Shown one piece after another: positions 1 through 9,693 of a stretch of DNA of 64,000 nt (position 1 is the first letter of the stretch; the number at the start of each line of letters is the position of its first letter). A model generated the notes under the pieces. That model was not told the DNA's origin. It saw nothing but the letters and a program-made list of their open reading frames with translations, and searched no databases. A program made the translations under genes and the position numbers. This DNA comes from Dehalococcoidia bacterium UBA5760 (GTDB lineage: Bacteria > Chloroflexota > Dehalococcoidia > Dehalococcoidales > UBA5760). The stretch is from assembly GCA_002418895.1 (NCBI GenBank), contig DIFA01000017.1, positions 1 through 64,000 on the forward strand. The letters are read 5' to 3'.

Positions 1-106
1 GGCGAAAGCTGAAGAGAAGCCGGCCAAGCCGGTGAGGAAAAAGAAGAAGGCGGAGACTGAGGCGGCTATCTCTGTAGAAGTAGAGGAGCAAGATGTTACA
101 ACCTAA
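1..106 (+). CDS. rpsC: 30S ribosomal protein S3, C-terminal tail (5' partial)
   Basis: An open frame enters from the left edge (codons begin at base 2) and stops with TAA at 104-106. The visible 34 residues are a Lys/Pro-rich stretch followed by an acidic Glu/Val stretch, typical of the low-complexity C-terminal extension of bacterial S3. No S3 core domain is in the window, so the call rests on position: S3 directly precedes L16 in the S10 operon. It overlaps the rplP start by 14 bases, which suggests coupled translation. Confidence 0.8.
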   Translation, partial: AKAEEKPAKPVRKKKKAETEAAISVEVEEQDVTT

Positions 107-533
107 ACGGGTGAAGTACCGAAAGTCTCATAAAGGACGCCGTAGCGGTAGTGCTCAGGCAGGGAACACGGTTGCTTTCGGCAGTTTTGGATTGCAGGCA
201 GCAGGGTGTGCCTGGCTCACTAATCGTCAAATTGAGGCTGCACGGCGGGCGATGACCCATTATGTACGTCGTGGTGGTAAAATATGGATACGTATATTCC
301 CGGACAAGCCGGTTACGGCGAAGCCGGCCGAGACTCGCATGGGCTCAGGTAAAGGACCGGTAGACCACTGGGTAGCTGTGGTCAAGCCCGGGAGGATACT
401 GTTTGAGATGGGGGGTGTTACTGAGGAGGTGGCCAAGGGGGCTATGCGGTTGGCTTCGTATAAGCTACCAATCAGTACCAAGTTTGTTGTCAACGAGTCC
501 GGAGCGGGTGCCGGCGTTGATTCTGTAAAATAA
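93..533 (+). CDS. rplP: 50S ribosomal protein L16
   Basis: L16 (uL16) is a late-assembling large-subunit protein near the peptidyl-transferase centre and A-site tRNA. The 146-residue product has the normal length. It shows the basic N-terminus with a [10 protein letters not shown] stretch, the FGSFGLQA segment, and the central [18 protein letters not shown] block that marks the family. The ATG at 93 lies inside the end of rpsC, so the two are probably translationally coupled. It is followed after 15 bases by rpmC, the standard order. Confidence 0.98.
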   Translation: MLQPKRVKYRKSHKGRRSGSAQAGNTVAFGSFGLQAAGCAWLTNRQIEAARRAMTHYVRRGGKIWIRIFPDKPVTAKPAETRMGSGKGPVDHWVAVVKPGRILFEMGGVTEEVAKGAMRLASYKLPISTKFVVNESGAGAGVDSVK

Positions 534-548
534 GGGAATGGTGTAGAC

Positions 549-746
549 TTGAAGGTTGAAGAAATCAGGATTCTCAGTGATGAGGAATTGAAGAAGCAAT
601 TAGAGTCGGCTTACGAGGCGCTTTTTAGTTGTCGTCTTAACCTGTCCACCAGGCAGTTGACCAACCATCGTGAAATCCCGATGGTCAAGAAAAAGATTGC
701 CCGAATAAAGTCCGTAATCAGGGAGAGAGAGTTAGGAGTAAGGTAG
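549..746 (+). CDS. rpmC: 50S ribosomal protein L29
   Basis: L29 (uL29) is a small two-helix protein near the polypeptide exit tunnel. The 65-residue product begins with the usual KVEEIRxLSDEEL helix and contains an [14 protein letters not shown] loop, close to the family NxRxxxGxLxxxxRI pattern in position. The start codon is TTG at 549; the only internal ATG would remove most of the protein. It sits between L16 and S17, the canonical position. Confidence 0.96.
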   Translation: MKVEEIRILSDEELKKQLESAYEALFSCRLNLSTRQLTNHREIPMVKKKIARIKSVIRERELGVR

Positions 747-756
747 GTTTAGGGCT

Positions 757-1038
757 ATGGAAGTTAAACGAAAAACAAGGGTCGGTTGTGTTGTGAGCAA
801 CCGGATGGACAAAACGGTGTTGGTGGCGGTAGAAACTCCCAGACGCCATCCGTTATATAAGAAGACGATGAAGAGGGCGGTCAAATATAAGGCCCATGAC
901 GAGGGTAATAAATGTGGTTTGGGTGATATAGTCAGGATTGAAGAGACTCGTCCGCTCTCGCGGTTAAAGAGGTGGCGGGTAGCTGATGTCATCACTAAAG
1001 GAAATATAGTTGAACTTCAGCCTAAGGAAATAGCCTGA
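757..1038 (+). CDS. rpsQ: 30S ribosomal protein S17
   Basis: S17 (uS17) is an OB-fold protein that binds 16S rRNA early in small-subunit assembly. The 93-residue product carries the [15 protein letters not shown] strand, the HPLYKK motif, the KAHDEGN loop and the [13 protein letters not shown] segment, all characteristic. It begins 10 bases after rpmC and is followed by rplN, as in nearly all bacteria. Confidence 0.98.
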   Translation: MEVKRKTRVGCVVSNRMDKTVLVAVETPRRHPLYKKTMKRAVKYKAHDEGNKCGLGDIVRIEETRPLSRLKRWRVADVITKGNIVELQPKEIA

Positions 1039-1058
1039 AGTTTTCAGGGTGGAGTAAT

Positions 1059-1424
1059 ATGATTCAACCACAAACCAGATTAAAGGTAGCCGATAATACC
1101 GGGGCCCGGCAGCTTATGTGTATTAATATACCGGGCAGCGTGAGAAAGTACGCTCGGGTTGGTGATGTTATTGTCGCTTCGGTGAAAAGAGCGATACCGG
1201 GAGGGGTGGTGAAGAAGGGTGAAGTAGTCAAGGCGGTTATTGTTCGTAGTACCGGACAGTATCGCCGTCCTGATGGCTCTTATATCAAGTTTGATGAAAA
1301 TGCGGCGGTGATTCTGACCGATAAAAATAATCCCAAGGGGAGCCGGATATTTGGGCCGGTCGCCAGGGAGTTGCGCGATAAGAATTTTACCAAGATCATT
1401 TCGCTGGCTCCTGAAGTATTGTGA
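1059..1424 (+). CDS. rplN: 50S ribosomal protein L14
   Basis: L14 (uL14) lies at the subunit interface and binds 23S rRNA. The 121-residue product has the [19 protein letters not shown] opening, the [15 protein letters not shown] segment and the C-terminal [13 protein letters not shown] motif, all strongly conserved. Length is within one residue of the family norm. It starts the spc-type part of the operon, between S17 and L24. Confidence 0.99.
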   Translation: MIQPQTRLKVADNTGARQLMCINIPGSVRKYARVGDVIVASVKRAIPGGVVKKGEVVKAVIVRSTGQYRRPDGSYIKFDENAAVILTDKNNPKGSRIFGPVARELRDKNFTKIISLAPEVL

Positions 1425-1435
1425 GGTAAGGGAAA

Positions 1436-1747
1436 GTGAAGATTAGAAAGGATGATACCGTACTGGTCATTGCCGGTAAGGACAGGGGCAAAAAGGGTAA
1501 AGTGCGTTTTGCTTATCCTAAGAATAACACGCTGGTAGTCGAGGGGATCAACTTTATTAGAAAACACGCCAGGGCTACCGGCCGGGTCAAGCAGGCTGGT
1601 ATCATAGAGCAGGAGGCACAAATCGCTGTGTCGAAAGTTATGCTCCTTTGTAGTCGGTGTAATCATCCTACCCGCATCGGTTTCCGCTTTCTGGAAGACG
1701 GGCGAAAAGTGCGTATATGTCGTGTTTGTCATGAGGTGATTGAATAA
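1436..1747 (+). CDS. rplX: 50S ribosomal protein L24
   Basis: L24 (uL24) initiates large-subunit assembly. The 103-residue product starts at GTG 1436 with a KOW motif (DTVLVIAGKDRGKKGKV). The C-terminal half has two CxxC pairs (CSRC and CRVC) around an RIGFRFLEDGRKVRIC segment, the zinc-ribbon-like version common in many bacteria. The stop codon directly abuts the rplE start, with no spacer. Confidence 0.97.
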   Translation: MKIRKDDTVLVIAGKDRGKKGKVRFAYPKNNTLVVEGINFIRKHARATGRVKQAGIIEQEAQIAVSKVMLLCSRCNHPTRIGFRFLEDGRKVRICRVCHEVIE

Positions 1748-2290
1748 GTGTCGCGACTTAGAGAAAGGTATAAAAAAGAAGTCATTCCTGGTCTGATGAA
1801 GCTTTACGGGTATCGTAACGTAATGCAGATACCCCGTCTGGAGAAGTTGGTGCTCAATATCGGGTTGGGGGAGGCAATTCAGAACGCCAAAGCTATTGAG
1901 GCCGCGGAGAACGATCTGGTGGCTATTTCGGGGCAGCATCCGGTAATTACCCGGGCTAAGAAGTCTATCGCTGCCTTTAAATTAAGAACGGGTATGCCGA
2001 TCGGGCTTAAGGTAACCTTGCGTGGAGAACGCATGTACGAGTTTTTTGATAAGCTGGTTAATGCTGTTCTGTCCCGTCGTCGTGAGTTTCAGGGGGTTCC
2101 CCGGAACGCCTTTGACGGTCGGGGCAACTATACCCTGGGTCTTAACGAGCAGATCGTTTTTCCTGAAGTGGATTACGACAAGGTAGACAAAATACGCGGA
2201 CTGGAAATCTCGGTTGTTACTACAGCAAAGACAGATGAGGAAGGCCGGCATTTGCTGGAGTTGTTAGGTATGCCCTTTAGTAAGGATTAG
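1748..2290 (+). CDS. rplE: 50S ribosomal protein L5
   Basis: L5 (uL5) binds 5S rRNA and contacts the P-site tRNA. The 180-residue product uses a GTG start placed immediately after the rplX stop, implying coupling. Family landmarks are [30 protein letters not shown], the [19 protein letters not shown] stretch and the C-terminal LLELLGMPF ending. Length is the usual one. Confidence 0.99.
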   Translation: MSRLRERYKKEVIPGLMKLYGYRNVMQIPRLEKLVLNIGLGEAIQNAKAIEAAENDLVAISGQHPVITRAKKSIAAFKLRTGMPIGLKVTLRGERMYEFFDKLVNAVLSRRREFQGVPRNAFDGRGNYTLGLNEQIVFPEVDYDKVDKIRGLEISVVTTAKTDEEGRHLLELLGMPFSKD

Positions 2291-2302
2291 GTGTTGAGAT
2301 AG

Positions 2303-2488
2303 ATGGCTAAGAAATCAATAGTTGTAAGGTCCAAGCGCCAGCCAAAATACATGGTACAGCAGTATCACCGTTGCTACCTGTGTGGCCGGCCCCGTGCCTA
2401 TATGCGTCGTTTTGGTCTGTGCCGCATTTGTTTCCGTAAGCTGGCACTTGCTGGTCAGGTGCCCGGGGTAAGGAAATCGAGCTGGTAG
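2303..2488 (+). CDS. rpsN: 30S ribosomal protein S14, zinc-binding short type
   Basis: S14 (uS14) contributes to the head of the small subunit. At 61 residues this is the short type-Z form, with Cys24-x2-Cys27 and Cys40-x2-Cys43 forming the zinc site. It ends in the typical [11 protein letters not shown]. Its presence between L5 and S8 is the standard order. The type-Z form depends on zinc, unlike the longer Cys-free form. Confidence 0.98.
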   Translation: MAKKSIVVRSKRQPKYMVQQYHRCYLCGRPRAYMRRFGLCRICFRKLALAGQVPGVRKSSW

Positions 2489-2528
2489 TGGACGTTTGAG
2501 AGAATAAGCATAGACCGAGGGGGTGTGA

Positions 2529-2927
2529 GTGACTGTTTCTGACCCAATTGCTGATATGTTAACCCGAATACGTAATGCCATTATGGCAAGACATGACTTC
2601 GTTCTGGTACCATCATCAAAGATGAAGCTGGCTATTACTACCATACTTAAAACGGAGGGTTTCATCAATGACTATGAGGTAATCAAGGGGGGGGGACACC
2701 GGGTGATTAAGATTAGCCTCAAATATGATGATAGGAATTGCCCGGTCCTTTCTGGTTTGGAGCGGATGAGTAAACCCGGATTGAGAGTGTATGCCGGGCA
2801 TAAGGAAATCCCCCGTGTTTACGGCGGACTGGGTGTTGCTATCCTTTCCACGCCTGATGGTGTCATGACGGGACAGCAGGCTTGGCGTAAGGGTGTCGGT
2901 GGTGAGCTATTGTGCTATGTTTACTAA
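2529..2927 (+). CDS. rpsH: 30S ribosomal protein S8
   Basis: S8 (uS8) binds the central domain of 16S rRNA and in many bacteria represses its own operon. The 132-residue product starts at GTG 2529 with the invariant [13 protein letters not shown] segment and ends with [22 protein letters not shown], matching the family STPxGVMTxxxAxxxxxGGExLCxVW ending. The final residue is Tyr instead of the common Trp, a mild variation. Confidence 0.98.
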   Translation: MTVSDPIADMLTRIRNAIMARHDFVLVPSSKMKLAITTILKTEGFINDYEVIKGGGHRVIKISLKYDDRNCPVLSGLERMSKPGLRVYAGHKEIPRVYGGLGVAILSTPDGVMTGQQAWRKGVGGELLCYVY

Positions 2928-2949
2928 TTCAGCGGCGAGGTTAATTTAG

Positions 2950-3495
2950 ATGTCTAGAGTGGGGCGGATGCCAATAACTGTGCCACAGGGCGTGGCGGTA
3001 AATATTGAAGGCAACAGGGTTACTGTAGCCGGACCTAAGGGTGAGCTTTCGCGTAGTTTTAGCCCGGATATGTCGATTACCTTAAGCGACGGTATCCTGA
3101 CCGTATCACGCCCCAGCGATAATAGGGAACATCGTTCCTTGCACGGTTTGACAAGGAGCCTATTGGCTAATATGGTGGTGGGAGTATCCAGTGGCTTTGA
3201 GAAGAACCTGGAAATAGTCGGCGTAGGTTACCGGGTGGAAAAGGTGGGGGATAATCTGGTGTTCCGTATTGGCTTTTCTCACACGGTGGAGGTATCTCCC
3301 CTGCCTGGCGTGGTTCTGAATGCTGAAGCGGCAAATCGCGTTAAGATAAGCGGGATTGATAAAGAGGTGGTTGGTCAGATGGCGGCTGAGATTAAGGCTA
3401 TTCGTCCGCCTGATGCTTATAAGGGTAAGGGTATCCGTTACGCTGGTGAGTACGTTCGCTTGAAACCGGGTAAAAGCAAGCAGGCTGCTAAGTAA
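2950..3495 (+). CDS. rplF: 50S ribosomal protein L6
   Basis: L6 (uL6) lies near the factor-binding site of the large subunit. The 181-residue product opens with MSRVGRMPITVPQGV and has two repeated L6 domains. The second contains the diagnostic IRPPDAYKGKGIRYAGEYV block near residues 153-171. Length is the usual one. Position between S8 and L18 is canonical. Confidence 0.99.
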   Translation: MSRVGRMPITVPQGVAVNIEGNRVTVAGPKGELSRSFSPDMSITLSDGILTVSRPSDNREHRSLHGLTRSLLANMVVGVSSGFEKNLEIVGVGYRVEKVGDNLVFRIGFSHTVEVSPLPGVVLNAEAANRVKISGIDKEVVGQMAAEIKAIRPPDAYKGKGIRYAGEYVRLKPGKSKQAAK

Positions 3496-3514
3496 GGGGT
3501 GATGGAGCGATAAG

Positions 3515-3880
3515 ATGGGTAAAATTGAACCAAGGGCAGCACGTAAGAACAGACATGCTCGGGTTAGAGCTAGGTTAAGCGGCACTATCGATAGACCGCG
3601 CTTGTGTGTTTTTCGAAGTTTGAGTCATATCTATGCTCAGATTATTGATGATTCGAGCGGACATACCCTGGCCTGTGCTTCAACACTTGACCAGGAAGTA
3701 AAAGGTGAAGCAAACGGTAGGAATAAGTCGGGTAAGGCTGAGCTTGTTGGTTCTCTGATGGCCAAGCGTGCTCTGGAGCAGGGGATAACGCAGGTGGTTT
3801 TTGACCGTGGTGGGTATAAATATCACGGTCGAGTTAAGGCTCTGGCTGAGGCAGCGCGACAGGGTGGGTTGAAGTTTTAG
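3515..3880 (+). CDS. rplR: 50S ribosomal protein L18
   Basis: L18 (uL18) binds 5S rRNA together with L5. The 121-residue product has the basic N-terminus, the [20 protein letters not shown] segment and the C-terminal [20 protein letters not shown] block typical of the family. It is encoded between L6 and S5 with short spacers. Confidence 0.98.
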   Translation: MGKIEPRAARKNRHARVRARLSGTIDRPRLCVFRSLSHIYAQIIDDSSGHTLACASTLDQEVKGEANGRNKSGKAELVGSLMAKRALEQGITQVVFDRGGYKYHGRVKALAEAARQGGLKF

Positions 3881-3899
3881 AAAGGTGGTTCCTGATTAG

Positions 3900-4427
3900 G
3901 TGAAAGAGTTGGTAAGCAAGATAAACCCGGAAGAATTGGTGTTAACTGATAAGCTTGTCTATGTCAACCGTGTCTCTAAGGTGATGAAGGGGGGTAAGCG
4001 CCTCAGTTTTAGCGCTCTGGTAGTAACTGGCGATGGTAACGGATATGTTGGCGTTGGTACGGGCAAGGCTAAGGAAGTACCGCTGGCAATTAATAAGGCT
4101 AATGCGAACGCCAGAAGGAACTTGATTAAGGTAAAGATGGCAGGGTCTACTATTCCCCATGAGATAGTGGTCAAGTTTGGTGCTACCAGGGTCTTGCTGA
4201 AGCCGGCGGCGCCAGGTACGGGTATCATCGCCGGTAGTAGCGTCCGGGTTATTATGGAGTCGGCCGGGGTTAAGGACATTTTGACAAAATCACTGGGTAG
4301 CTCTAATCGGGTTAACATGGCGAAGGCGACTATACTGGCGCTAACGAAACTCAGAGACCTGAAGGGAGAGTTGGCCAAGCGCCGTCCTGTTGCTCGGGTT
4401 GAAGATGAGGTGGTAAACGGTGGCTAA
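3900..4427 (+). CDS. rpsE: 30S ribosomal protein S5
   Basis: S5 (uS5) shapes the mRNA entry channel and influences decoding accuracy. The 175-residue product starts at GTG 3900. It has the dsRBD-like N-terminal part with [21 protein letters not shown] and the C-terminal fold with [22 protein letters not shown] and [14 protein letters not shown]. The last 8 bases overlap the rpmD start. Confidence 0.99.
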   Translation: MKELVSKINPEELVLTDKLVYVNRVSKVMKGGKRLSFSALVVTGDGNGYVGVGTGKAKEVPLAINKANANARRNLIKVKMAGSTIPHEIVVKFGATRVLLKPAAPGTGIIAGSSVRVIMESAGVKDILTKSLGSSNRVNMAKATILALTKLRDLKGELAKRRPVARVEDEVVNGG

Positions 4428-4605
4428 ATTCCGTGTCGTTTGGGTTAAGAGTGGCATCGGTTACAGCAAGGTTCAGAAACAAACGCTAAAGGCTCTTGGT
4501 CTGCGCCGACTAAATCAGAGCGTTGTTCACGCTGACAGCGGCGTAGTCCGGGGTATGATTAATAAAGTAAGACATCTGGTTAAGGTGGAGGAAACAAGCT
4601 CGTGA
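4420..4605 (+). CDS. rpmD: 50S ribosomal protein L30
   Basis: L30 (uL30) is a small large-subunit protein. The 61-residue product has the family pattern: an early beta strand, the [21 protein letters not shown] segment and a C-terminal [16 protein letters not shown]. It starts at GTG 4420 inside the end of rpsE and its last four bases overlap the rplO start, so S5, L30 and L15 form a coupled trio. Confidence 0.97.
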   Translation: MAKFRVVWVKSGIGYSKVQKQTLKALGLRRLNQSVVHADSGVVRGMINKVRHLVKVEETSS

Positions 4606-5066
4606 GGCAGAATGAACTATCTCCAGCTCCCGGTTCCAGAAAAGAACGGAAACGGGTTGGGCGTGGCAATGGTAGCGGTCATGGCACCTATTCCGGGCGC
4701 GGCTCGAAGGGGCAGAAGTCCCGTTCCGGTTACAGGATGAAGCCTGGCTTCGAAGGGGGTCAGCTACCCTTAATACGGCGCTTGCCTCGGAAGCGCGGCT
4801 TTACCAACATTTTCCGGGTAGAATATAGCGTTGTTAATCTGGACAAGCTGAGCTTCTTTGAAGCAGGGAGTGAGGTAACGCCGGAGAGGCTGCTTGCCGC
4901 CGGGATAATAAAGTCGCTGCAGCACCCGGTCAAGATTCTGGCTGGTGGTGATATCAGTTATCCTCTTTTGGTAAAGGCGGACAAGTTCTCTGATGCGGCT
5001 AGAGCTAAGATTGAGGCGGCAGGAGGTACTGTGGAGGAGGTAGGGTATGCGGCAGAGACAGACTAG
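4602..5066 (+). CDS. rplO: 50S ribosomal protein L15
   Basis: L15 (uL15) is needed for late large-subunit assembly. The 154-residue product starts at GTG 4602 in a four-base GTGA overlap with rpmD. It has the glycine-rich RNA-binding N-terminus ([20 protein letters not shown]) and the [18 protein letters not shown] segment. The C-terminal part overlaps the secY start by 20 bases, an overlap that supports coupling of ribosomal and translocon synthesis. Confidence 0.98.
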   Translation: MRQNELSPAPGSRKERKRVGRGNGSGHGTYSGRGSKGQKSRSGYRMKPGFEGGQLPLIRRLPRKRGFTNIFRVEYSVVNLDKLSFFEAGSEVTPERLLAAGIIKSLQHPVKILAGGDISYPLLVKADKFSDAARAKIEAAGGTVEEVGYAAETD

Positions 5067-6372
5067 CAGACCAAGACTGCTCCAGGCAATGTTTGATGCC
5101 TTCCGTTTGCCTGATTTGAGACGGCGGATTCTCTTTACCATCGGCATACTGGTAATCTTCCGTTTCGTGGCTCATATTCCTCTACCTGGGGTAGATTCTG
5201 TTGCTCTGCAGAACCTATTTGAGCAAAATGCCATGTTGGGCATGCTCGATATGTTCAGCGGTGGTGCGATGAGGAATTTCAGTATCGCCGCAATGGGAGT
5301 ATACCCCTACATTACCGCTTCGATTATTATGATGCTGCTCACGCCTATTATCCCCCGTTTACATGCCCTGTCAATGGAGGGGGAAACGGGTAGGAATAGA
5401 ATTAATCAGATAACGCACTGGTTGACCATACCGATGGCCGGCGTTTCCGGTTACGGACAAATGATACTGCTTCAGCGGGAAGGGGTGATCAGCAGCGCGG
5501 CTGCTCTGCCCACGGCGGCCATGGTCCTGTCGCTGATAGCGGGTACCATGTTCCTGGTCTGGTTGGGCGAGCTTATCACAGAGTATGGCATCGGCAACGG
5601 CATCTCGATAATAATATTCGGTGGTATCGTGGCCGGTCTGGGTAGCTTGGTACAGCAGGGTTATTTTGCAGCCCAGAGCGTCGGTATACCCAATGTTGTT
5701 GGTTACGTCGTGATCGTTTTAGTTGTCATCGCGGTAATCGTCATATTTACCGAGGCGCACCGCCGTATCCCGGTCCAGTACGCCAAGAGTGTTTTTAAGG
5801 GCGGTCGTATGTACCGGCAGTCGGGGTCGACCCATATCCCCCTGCGGGTAAACACAGCCGGGATGATACCGCTCATCTTCGCTATGTCGATAGTAATCTT
5901 TCCCAGTATGATAGCCAGTTATTTCGTCGCTCCGGCCGGCGCTGACCCGAACTTCGCCAACTATATTCAGAATCTGTTCAGTGCAGATGCGGCGCTACCG
6001 ATGGGCCTGTTTTATTGGGGGCTATATTTTGTGCTGACGATGGCTTTTGCCTTCTTCTATACCATGGTGATTTTCCAGCAGCAGGACTTACCCGGCACGC
6101 TGCAGCGGCAAGGGGGATTTATCCCCGGTATTCGGCCGGGTAAAAACACCAAAGAGTATCTTGATACCGTTATTAAACGCATTACCTGGGCCGGTGCCCT
6201 GTTCCTGGCGGTAGTGGCGATAGTACCGTTCCTGGCCCGGGAGGCTACTAGTATTCAGGTGATACAGTTGTCCAGTATGGGGCTGCTGATCGTGGTTGGT
6301 GTTGCTCTTGATACCATGAAGCAGATTGAAGCGCAGCTGGTTATGCGCCGATACGAAGGCTTTATAAAATAA
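5047..6372 (+). CDS. secY: Protein translocase channel subunit SecY
   Basis: SecY forms the membrane channel of the Sec translocon. The 441-residue protein has ten predictable hydrophobic helices. The family signatures are present: [21 protein letters not shown] at the N-terminus, a plug region with [29 protein letters not shown], and [13 protein letters not shown] in the large cytosolic loop. A GGAGGAGG-like ribosome site precedes ATG 5047; a second ATG at 5089 is a possible alternative start. It sits between rplO and adk, the standard spc order. Confidence 0.98.
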   Translation: MRQRQTSRPRLLQAMFDAFRLPDLRRRILFTIGILVIFRFVAHIPLPGVDSVALQNLFEQNAMLGMLDMFSGGAMRNFSIAAMGVYPYITASIIMMLLTPIIPRLHALSMEGETGRNRINQITHWLTIPMAGVSGYGQMILLQREGVISSAAALPTAAMVLSLIAGTMFLVWLGELITEYGIGNGISIIIFGGIVAGLGSLVQQGYFAAQSVGIPNVVGYVVIVLVVIAVIVIFTEAHRRIPVQYAKSVFKGGRMYRQSGSTHIPLRVNTAGMIPLIFAMSIVIFPSMIASYFVAPAGADPNFANYIQNLFSADAALPMGLFYWGLYFVLTMAFAFFYTMVIFQQQDLPGTLQRQGGFIPGIRPGKNTKEYLDTVIKRITWAGALFLAVVAIVPFLAREATSIQVIQLSSMGLLIVVGVALDTMKQIEAQLVMRRYEGFIK

Positions 6373-6421
6373 GCAGATTGGCTGTGTTGAAGGATTCTTT
6401 ATTATATTAAGAGAGGGGACG

Positions 6422-7072
6422 GTGTATATTATTCTTCTGGGGGCTCCCGGTGCCGGCAAGGGGACGCAGGCCGCCTATCTGGCGCAAAACCTGAATCTGG
6501 TTCATATTGCTTCCGGTGACCTTTTCCGTAAGGCACTGGAGCAGAATACCGTGTTGGGTAAGCAGGCCAGGTCCTATATGGAGAAGGGGGTGCTGGTTCC
6601 TGACGAGATAACCACAAAAATGGTGCTTGAGCGTTTGGCCGCTTTGAGCAATGAGTCCGGAGTAGTCCTCGATGGTTTTCCCAGGAACCTGCTGCAGGCT
6701 GAAGCGCTGGACAAGGCTTTGGCAGGCAGTTCCAGAGCTATCGATAGTGTAGTATATATCAAGGTTTCTCCGGAGGTGCTCCTGCAGCGCTTGAGCGGGC
6801 GTTGGATTTGCCGTAATTGCCAGGTGCCATATCATGAGGTAAGTTCTCCTCCCCGGGTTAAGGACAGATGTGATAGGTGCAGTGGTGAGCTATATCAGCG
6901 TCCTGATGATACTCCGGAAACAGTAAAGAAGCGGCTTAAGGTATACTTTACCGAGACGGCTCCCCTTATTGATTATTATGTTAGAACTGGCAAGCTGGTC
7001 GAGATAGACGGGGAGGGAAGTGTAGAAGATACCGGGAAGAGGATTGTCGCGGCTCTGGAGAAGGGTCGCTGA
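6422..7072 (+). CDS. adk: Adenylate kinase
   Basis: Cytosolic enzyme interconverting ATP plus AMP with two ADP. The 216-residue product begins at GTG 6422 and has the P-loop GAPGAGKGTQA at the N-terminus, the DGFPRN motif for AMP/ATP handling, and a long LID domain. The LID has two CxxC pairs (CRNC and CDRC), so this is the zinc-stabilised long form. It is placed between secY and map, as in many bacteria. Confidence 0.98.
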   Translation: MYIILLGAPGAGKGTQAAYLAQNLNLVHIASGDLFRKALEQNTVLGKQARSYMEKGVLVPDEITTKMVLERLAALSNESGVVLDGFPRNLLQAEALDKALAGSSRAIDSVVYIKVSPEVLLQRLSGRWICRNCQVPYHEVSSPPRVKDRCDRCSGELYQRPDDTPETVKKRLKVYFTETAPLIDYYVRTGKLVEIDGEGSVEDTGKRIVAALEKGR

Positions 7073-7075
7073 GCA

Positions 7076-7825
7076 ATGGGTATCGTGATTAAGTCAGAGC
7101 GTGAGATCGCAGCAATGCGTCGAGCGGGTAGGGTAGTAGCCATTGTGCTGGAGGTATTAAGCGGATCAATAAGGCCAGGAATGAAGACTAAAGAGTTGGA
7201 TGTTATCGCTGTGAGAGAGTTAAAGAAATTGGAAGCTAAACCGTCGTTTAAGGGATACCATGGTTTCCCGGCTAATCTCTGCGTATCGGTAAATGATGAG
7301 ATAGTGCACGGGATCCCTGGGGAGCGAGTTTTAACGGAAGGTGATATAGTATCCCTTGACTTCGGTGCGATTTATGATGGCTTTCAGGGGGATGCGGCAG
7401 TAACGGTGAGTGTTGGTGAGGTTAAACCGGAGGTTAAGCGTCTTATCGAGACCACTAAGGATGCTCTGGAAGCTGGTATTGCCAGGGCTTATGCCGGGGC
7501 GAGGCTGGGAGATATTTCCGCTGCTATCCAGAGCTGTGCGGAGTCAGGAGGCTATTCCGTAATCCGGGAGTATACCGGTCATGGTATCGGCCGTCAGATG
7601 CACGAAGAACCTCAGATACCTAACTTCGGACAACCGGGAACGGGGCCGGTGCTGAAAAAAGGTATGGTGCTTGCTCTTGAGCCTATGGTGAGCATGGGCG
7701 ATTGGCAGACCCGGCTTGGCAGTGACCACTGGACGGTATCTATGGCTGATGGTAGCCTTTCTGCTCATTTTGAGCATACTATTGCTATTACCGATGCTGA
7801 AGCGGAGGTGCTGACTGTTGTCTAG
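7076..7825 (+). CDS. map: Methionine aminopeptidase, type I
   Basis: Removes the initiator methionine from nascent proteins. The 249-residue product has the pita-bread fold signatures. Metal-ligand motifs are visible in order: SLDFGAIYDGFQGDAAVT (two Asp), GHGIGRQMHEEP (His), LALEPM (Glu) and HFEHTIAIT (Glu). It starts four bases after adk. No N-terminal zinc-finger extension is present. Between adk and infA it keeps the conserved order. Confidence 0.98.
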   Translation: MGIVIKSEREIAAMRRAGRVVAIVLEVLSGSIRPGMKTKELDVIAVRELKKLEAKPSFKGYHGFPANLCVSVNDEIVHGIPGERVLTEGDIVSLDFGAIYDGFQGDAAVTVSVGEVKPEVKRLIETTKDALEAGIARAYAGARLGDISAAIQSCAESGGYSVIREYTGHGIGRQMHEEPQIPNFGQPGTGPVLKKGMVLALEPMVSMGDWQTRLGSDHWTVSMADGSLSAHFEHTIAITDAEAEVLTVV

Positions 7826-7836
7826 AGAGGTAGCAT

Positions 7837-8058
7837 ATGCCTAAGAAGGAGGCTATTGAGGTTGAGGGGACGGTGTTGGAGCCTCTGCCTAACGCTATGT
7901 TTCGTGTTGAGCTATCTAACGGGCATCAGGTGCTGGCGCATATTTCGGGGAAAATAAGGTTGCATTATATCAGGGTATTACCGGGTGATAGGGTGATAGT
8001 AGAGCTTTCTCCCTATGATCTGGGTCGGGGTAGAATTACCTATCGCTTAAAGCAATAA
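7837..8058 (+). CDS. infA: Translation initiation factor IF-1
   Basis: IF-1 occupies the ribosomal A site during initiation. The 73-residue OB-fold product has the family core: [34 protein letters not shown], and the closing [19 protein letters not shown]. The upstream GAGAGGTAG is a reasonable ribosome site. It is followed by rpmJ, rpsM and rpsK, the usual order. Confidence 0.98.
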   Translation: MPKKEAIEVEGTVLEPLPNAMFRVELSNGHQVLAHISGKIRLHYIRVLPGDRVIVELSPYDLGRGRITYRLKQ

Positions 8059-8072
8059 GTAAGGAATTCGTG

Positions 8073-8186
8073 ATGAAAGTTAGATCTTCGGTTAAAGTTA
8101 GATGTGAGAAGTGCAAGGTGATTAAGCGGCGGGGGGTGGTCAGGGTCATTTGTACCAACCCCCGGCATAAGCAGAGGCAGGGCTGA
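8073..8186 (+). CDS. rpmJ: 50S ribosomal protein L36
   Basis: This 37-codon gene was read directly from the sequence (ATG 8073, TGA 8184-8186). The product starts [20 protein letters not shown] and has Cys11, Cys14, Cys27 and His32, the CCCH zinc site of the C+ form of L36. The KQRQG C-terminus is the family ending. It lies between infA and rpsM, where L36 is expected. Confidence 0.97.
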   Translation: MKVRSSVKVRCEKCKVIKRRGVVRVICTNPRHKQRQG

Positions 8187-8215
8187 TTTACCTGTCGGAT
8201 TAAGGAGGGGTCTTA

Positions 8216-8605
8216 ATGCCACGTATAGCTGGTGTAGATATACCAAAAAACAAGCAGATTTGGGTATCGTTGCAGTATATCTATGGTATTGGTCCTGAGT
8301 TGAGCCGGAGGATTCTGGTTCGGACAGGTATTAGCGCCGATACCAAGGCGGATAGTCTTACTGAAGATGAGGTTAACCGTCTCCGGGAGGTTATTGACCG
8401 CGAGTATAAGGTTGAAGGGGATCTCAGGAAAGAGGTCAACTTCAATATTAAGCGCCTTATTGAAATTGGTAGCTATCGCGGCATCAGGCATCGGCATAGT
8501 CTGCCGGTTAGAGGGCAGCGAACACGGACTAATGCCCGTGCCCGTCGTGGTACTAAGAAGACGGTCGCCGGTAGAGGTAAGAAACGCGGCATGACCAAGA
8601 AATAA
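8216..8605 (+). CDS. rpsM: 30S ribosomal protein S13
   Basis: S13 (uS13) lies in the head of the small subunit and bridges to the large subunit. The 129-residue product has the helix-two-turns-helix N-terminal part ([21 protein letters not shown]) and the strongly basic [27 protein letters not shown] block near the end. A good AAGGAGG ribosome site precedes ATG 8216. It begins the alpha-operon section. Confidence 0.98.
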   Translation: MPRIAGVDIPKNKQIWVSLQYIYGIGPELSRRILVRTGISADTKADSLTEDEVNRLREVIDREYKVEGDLRKEVNFNIKRLIEIGSYRGIRHRHSLPVRGQRTRTNARARRGTKKTVAGRGKKRGMTKK

Positions 8606-8636
8606 CCGGTTATTAGATATCAAGTAGGAGGTAAGA

Positions 8637-9029
8637 ATGGCAGAGAAGAAGCGTACCAGAGTCCGGAGACGGGAGAAAAAGTCCATTCCGTCGGGAAAGG
8701 CCTATATCCAGTCTACGTTCAATAATACTATCATTACCCTTACCGACCCGGAGGGGCATGTGATCTCTTGGGCAAGTTCGGGAACGGCTGGGTTTAAGGG
8801 CTCGCGTAAAGGTACTCCTTATGCAGCTCAGGTGGCGGCTCGTGACGCGGCAAGAAAAGCCATGGTACATGGCTTACGTCAGGTAGAGGTTTATGTTAAA
8901 GGGCCAGGTAGCGGCCGTGAAGCGGCGATTCGTTCTCTGCAAAGTTCCGGCCTTTACGTTACCAGTATCAAGGATGTGACTCCTCTTCCTCATAATGGCT
9001 GTCGTCCTCCAAAAAGAAGACGGGTATAG
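8637..9029 (+). CDS. rpsK: 30S ribosomal protein S11
   Basis: S11 (uS11) is on the platform of the small subunit near the mRNA exit. The 130-residue product contains the conserved [19 protein letters not shown] strand, the [17 protein letters not shown] helix, [13 protein letters not shown] and the C-terminal [18 protein letters not shown]. The N-terminus is rich in Lys/Arg, normal for the family. An AGGAGGT ribosome site precedes it. Confidence 0.98.
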   Translation: MAEKKRTRVRRREKKSIPSGKAYIQSTFNNTIITLTDPEGHVISWASSGTAGFKGSRKGTPYAAQVAARDAARKAMVHGLRQVEVYVKGPGSGREAAIRSLQSSGLYVTSIKDVTPLPHNGCRPPKRRRV

Positions 9030-9039
9030 AGGGTAAAAA

Positions 9040-9669
9040 ATGGCAAGATATACTGAAGCAGTCTGTCGTTTGTGTCGGCGTAGCGGTGAAAAGTTAATGC
9101 TTAAGGGTGGACGGTGTCTTACCCCTAAGTGTTCCGTTGATAGGCGGGCGAAGACACCTGGACAGCAGAGTACCGGACGGAGACGGCGGATTTCTGACCG
9201 TGGTTTTCAATTAAGAGAAAAGCAAAAGGCCCGTTATACCTATGGCATTATGGAGGGGCAGTTCCGGAGGTTGTTTGCTCAGGCCGAGAGGCAGCAGGGA
9301 ATCACTGGAGAGAATCTTATCGTGCTGCTGGAGCGGCGGCTTGATAATGTAGTTTATCGGTTGGGCTTCGCTGATTCTCGTGCTCAAGCCCGGCAGGTAG
9401 TCCGTCATGGACATATCAAGCTCAATGGTCGTAAGAATAATATACCTTCCTATCTGGTTAAGGATGGTGACAGCATTTCCTGGCGAGAGAGCAGCACCAG
9501 AACAGGGTATTATAAGGAAGTGGCTGAGAATATCGACGCTAAATTAATACCGAGTTGGTTGAGTCTGGACAAGCAGAATCTGGTTGGCCAGGTGGTGTCG
9601 CTGCCTATCCCTGATGAAATTGAGGCCAAATTTGAGGGGAAGACGATAGTCGAGTTCTATTCACGATAA
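9040..9669 (+). CDS. rpsD: 30S ribosomal protein S4, zinc-binding form
   Basis: S4 (uS4) nucleates small-subunit assembly. The 209-residue product retains a four-Cys N-terminal cluster (CRLC, then C and C about 14 and 19 residues further on), the zinc-binding type of S4. The C-terminal half has the S4 RNA-binding domain with [23 protein letters not shown] and [12 protein letters not shown]. Its place between S11 and the RNA polymerase alpha gene is standard. Confidence 0.98.
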   Translation: MARYTEAVCRLCRRSGEKLMLKGGRCLTPKCSVDRRAKTPGQQSTGRRRRISDRGFQLREKQKARYTYGIMEGQFRRLFAQAERQQGITGENLIVLLERRLDNVVYRLGFADSRAQARQVVRHGHIKLNGRKNNIPSYLVKDGDSISWRESSTRTGYYKEVAENIDAKLIPSWLSLDKQNLVGQVVSLPIPDEIEAKFEGKTIVEFYSR

Positions 9670-9693
9670 GTCAGTTGATAAGGAGGGAGCGTT

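Noticed and set aside
1280..1939. 219-residue open frame on the minus strand
   Set aside because: It lies opposite rplN, rplX and rplE and resembles no protein.
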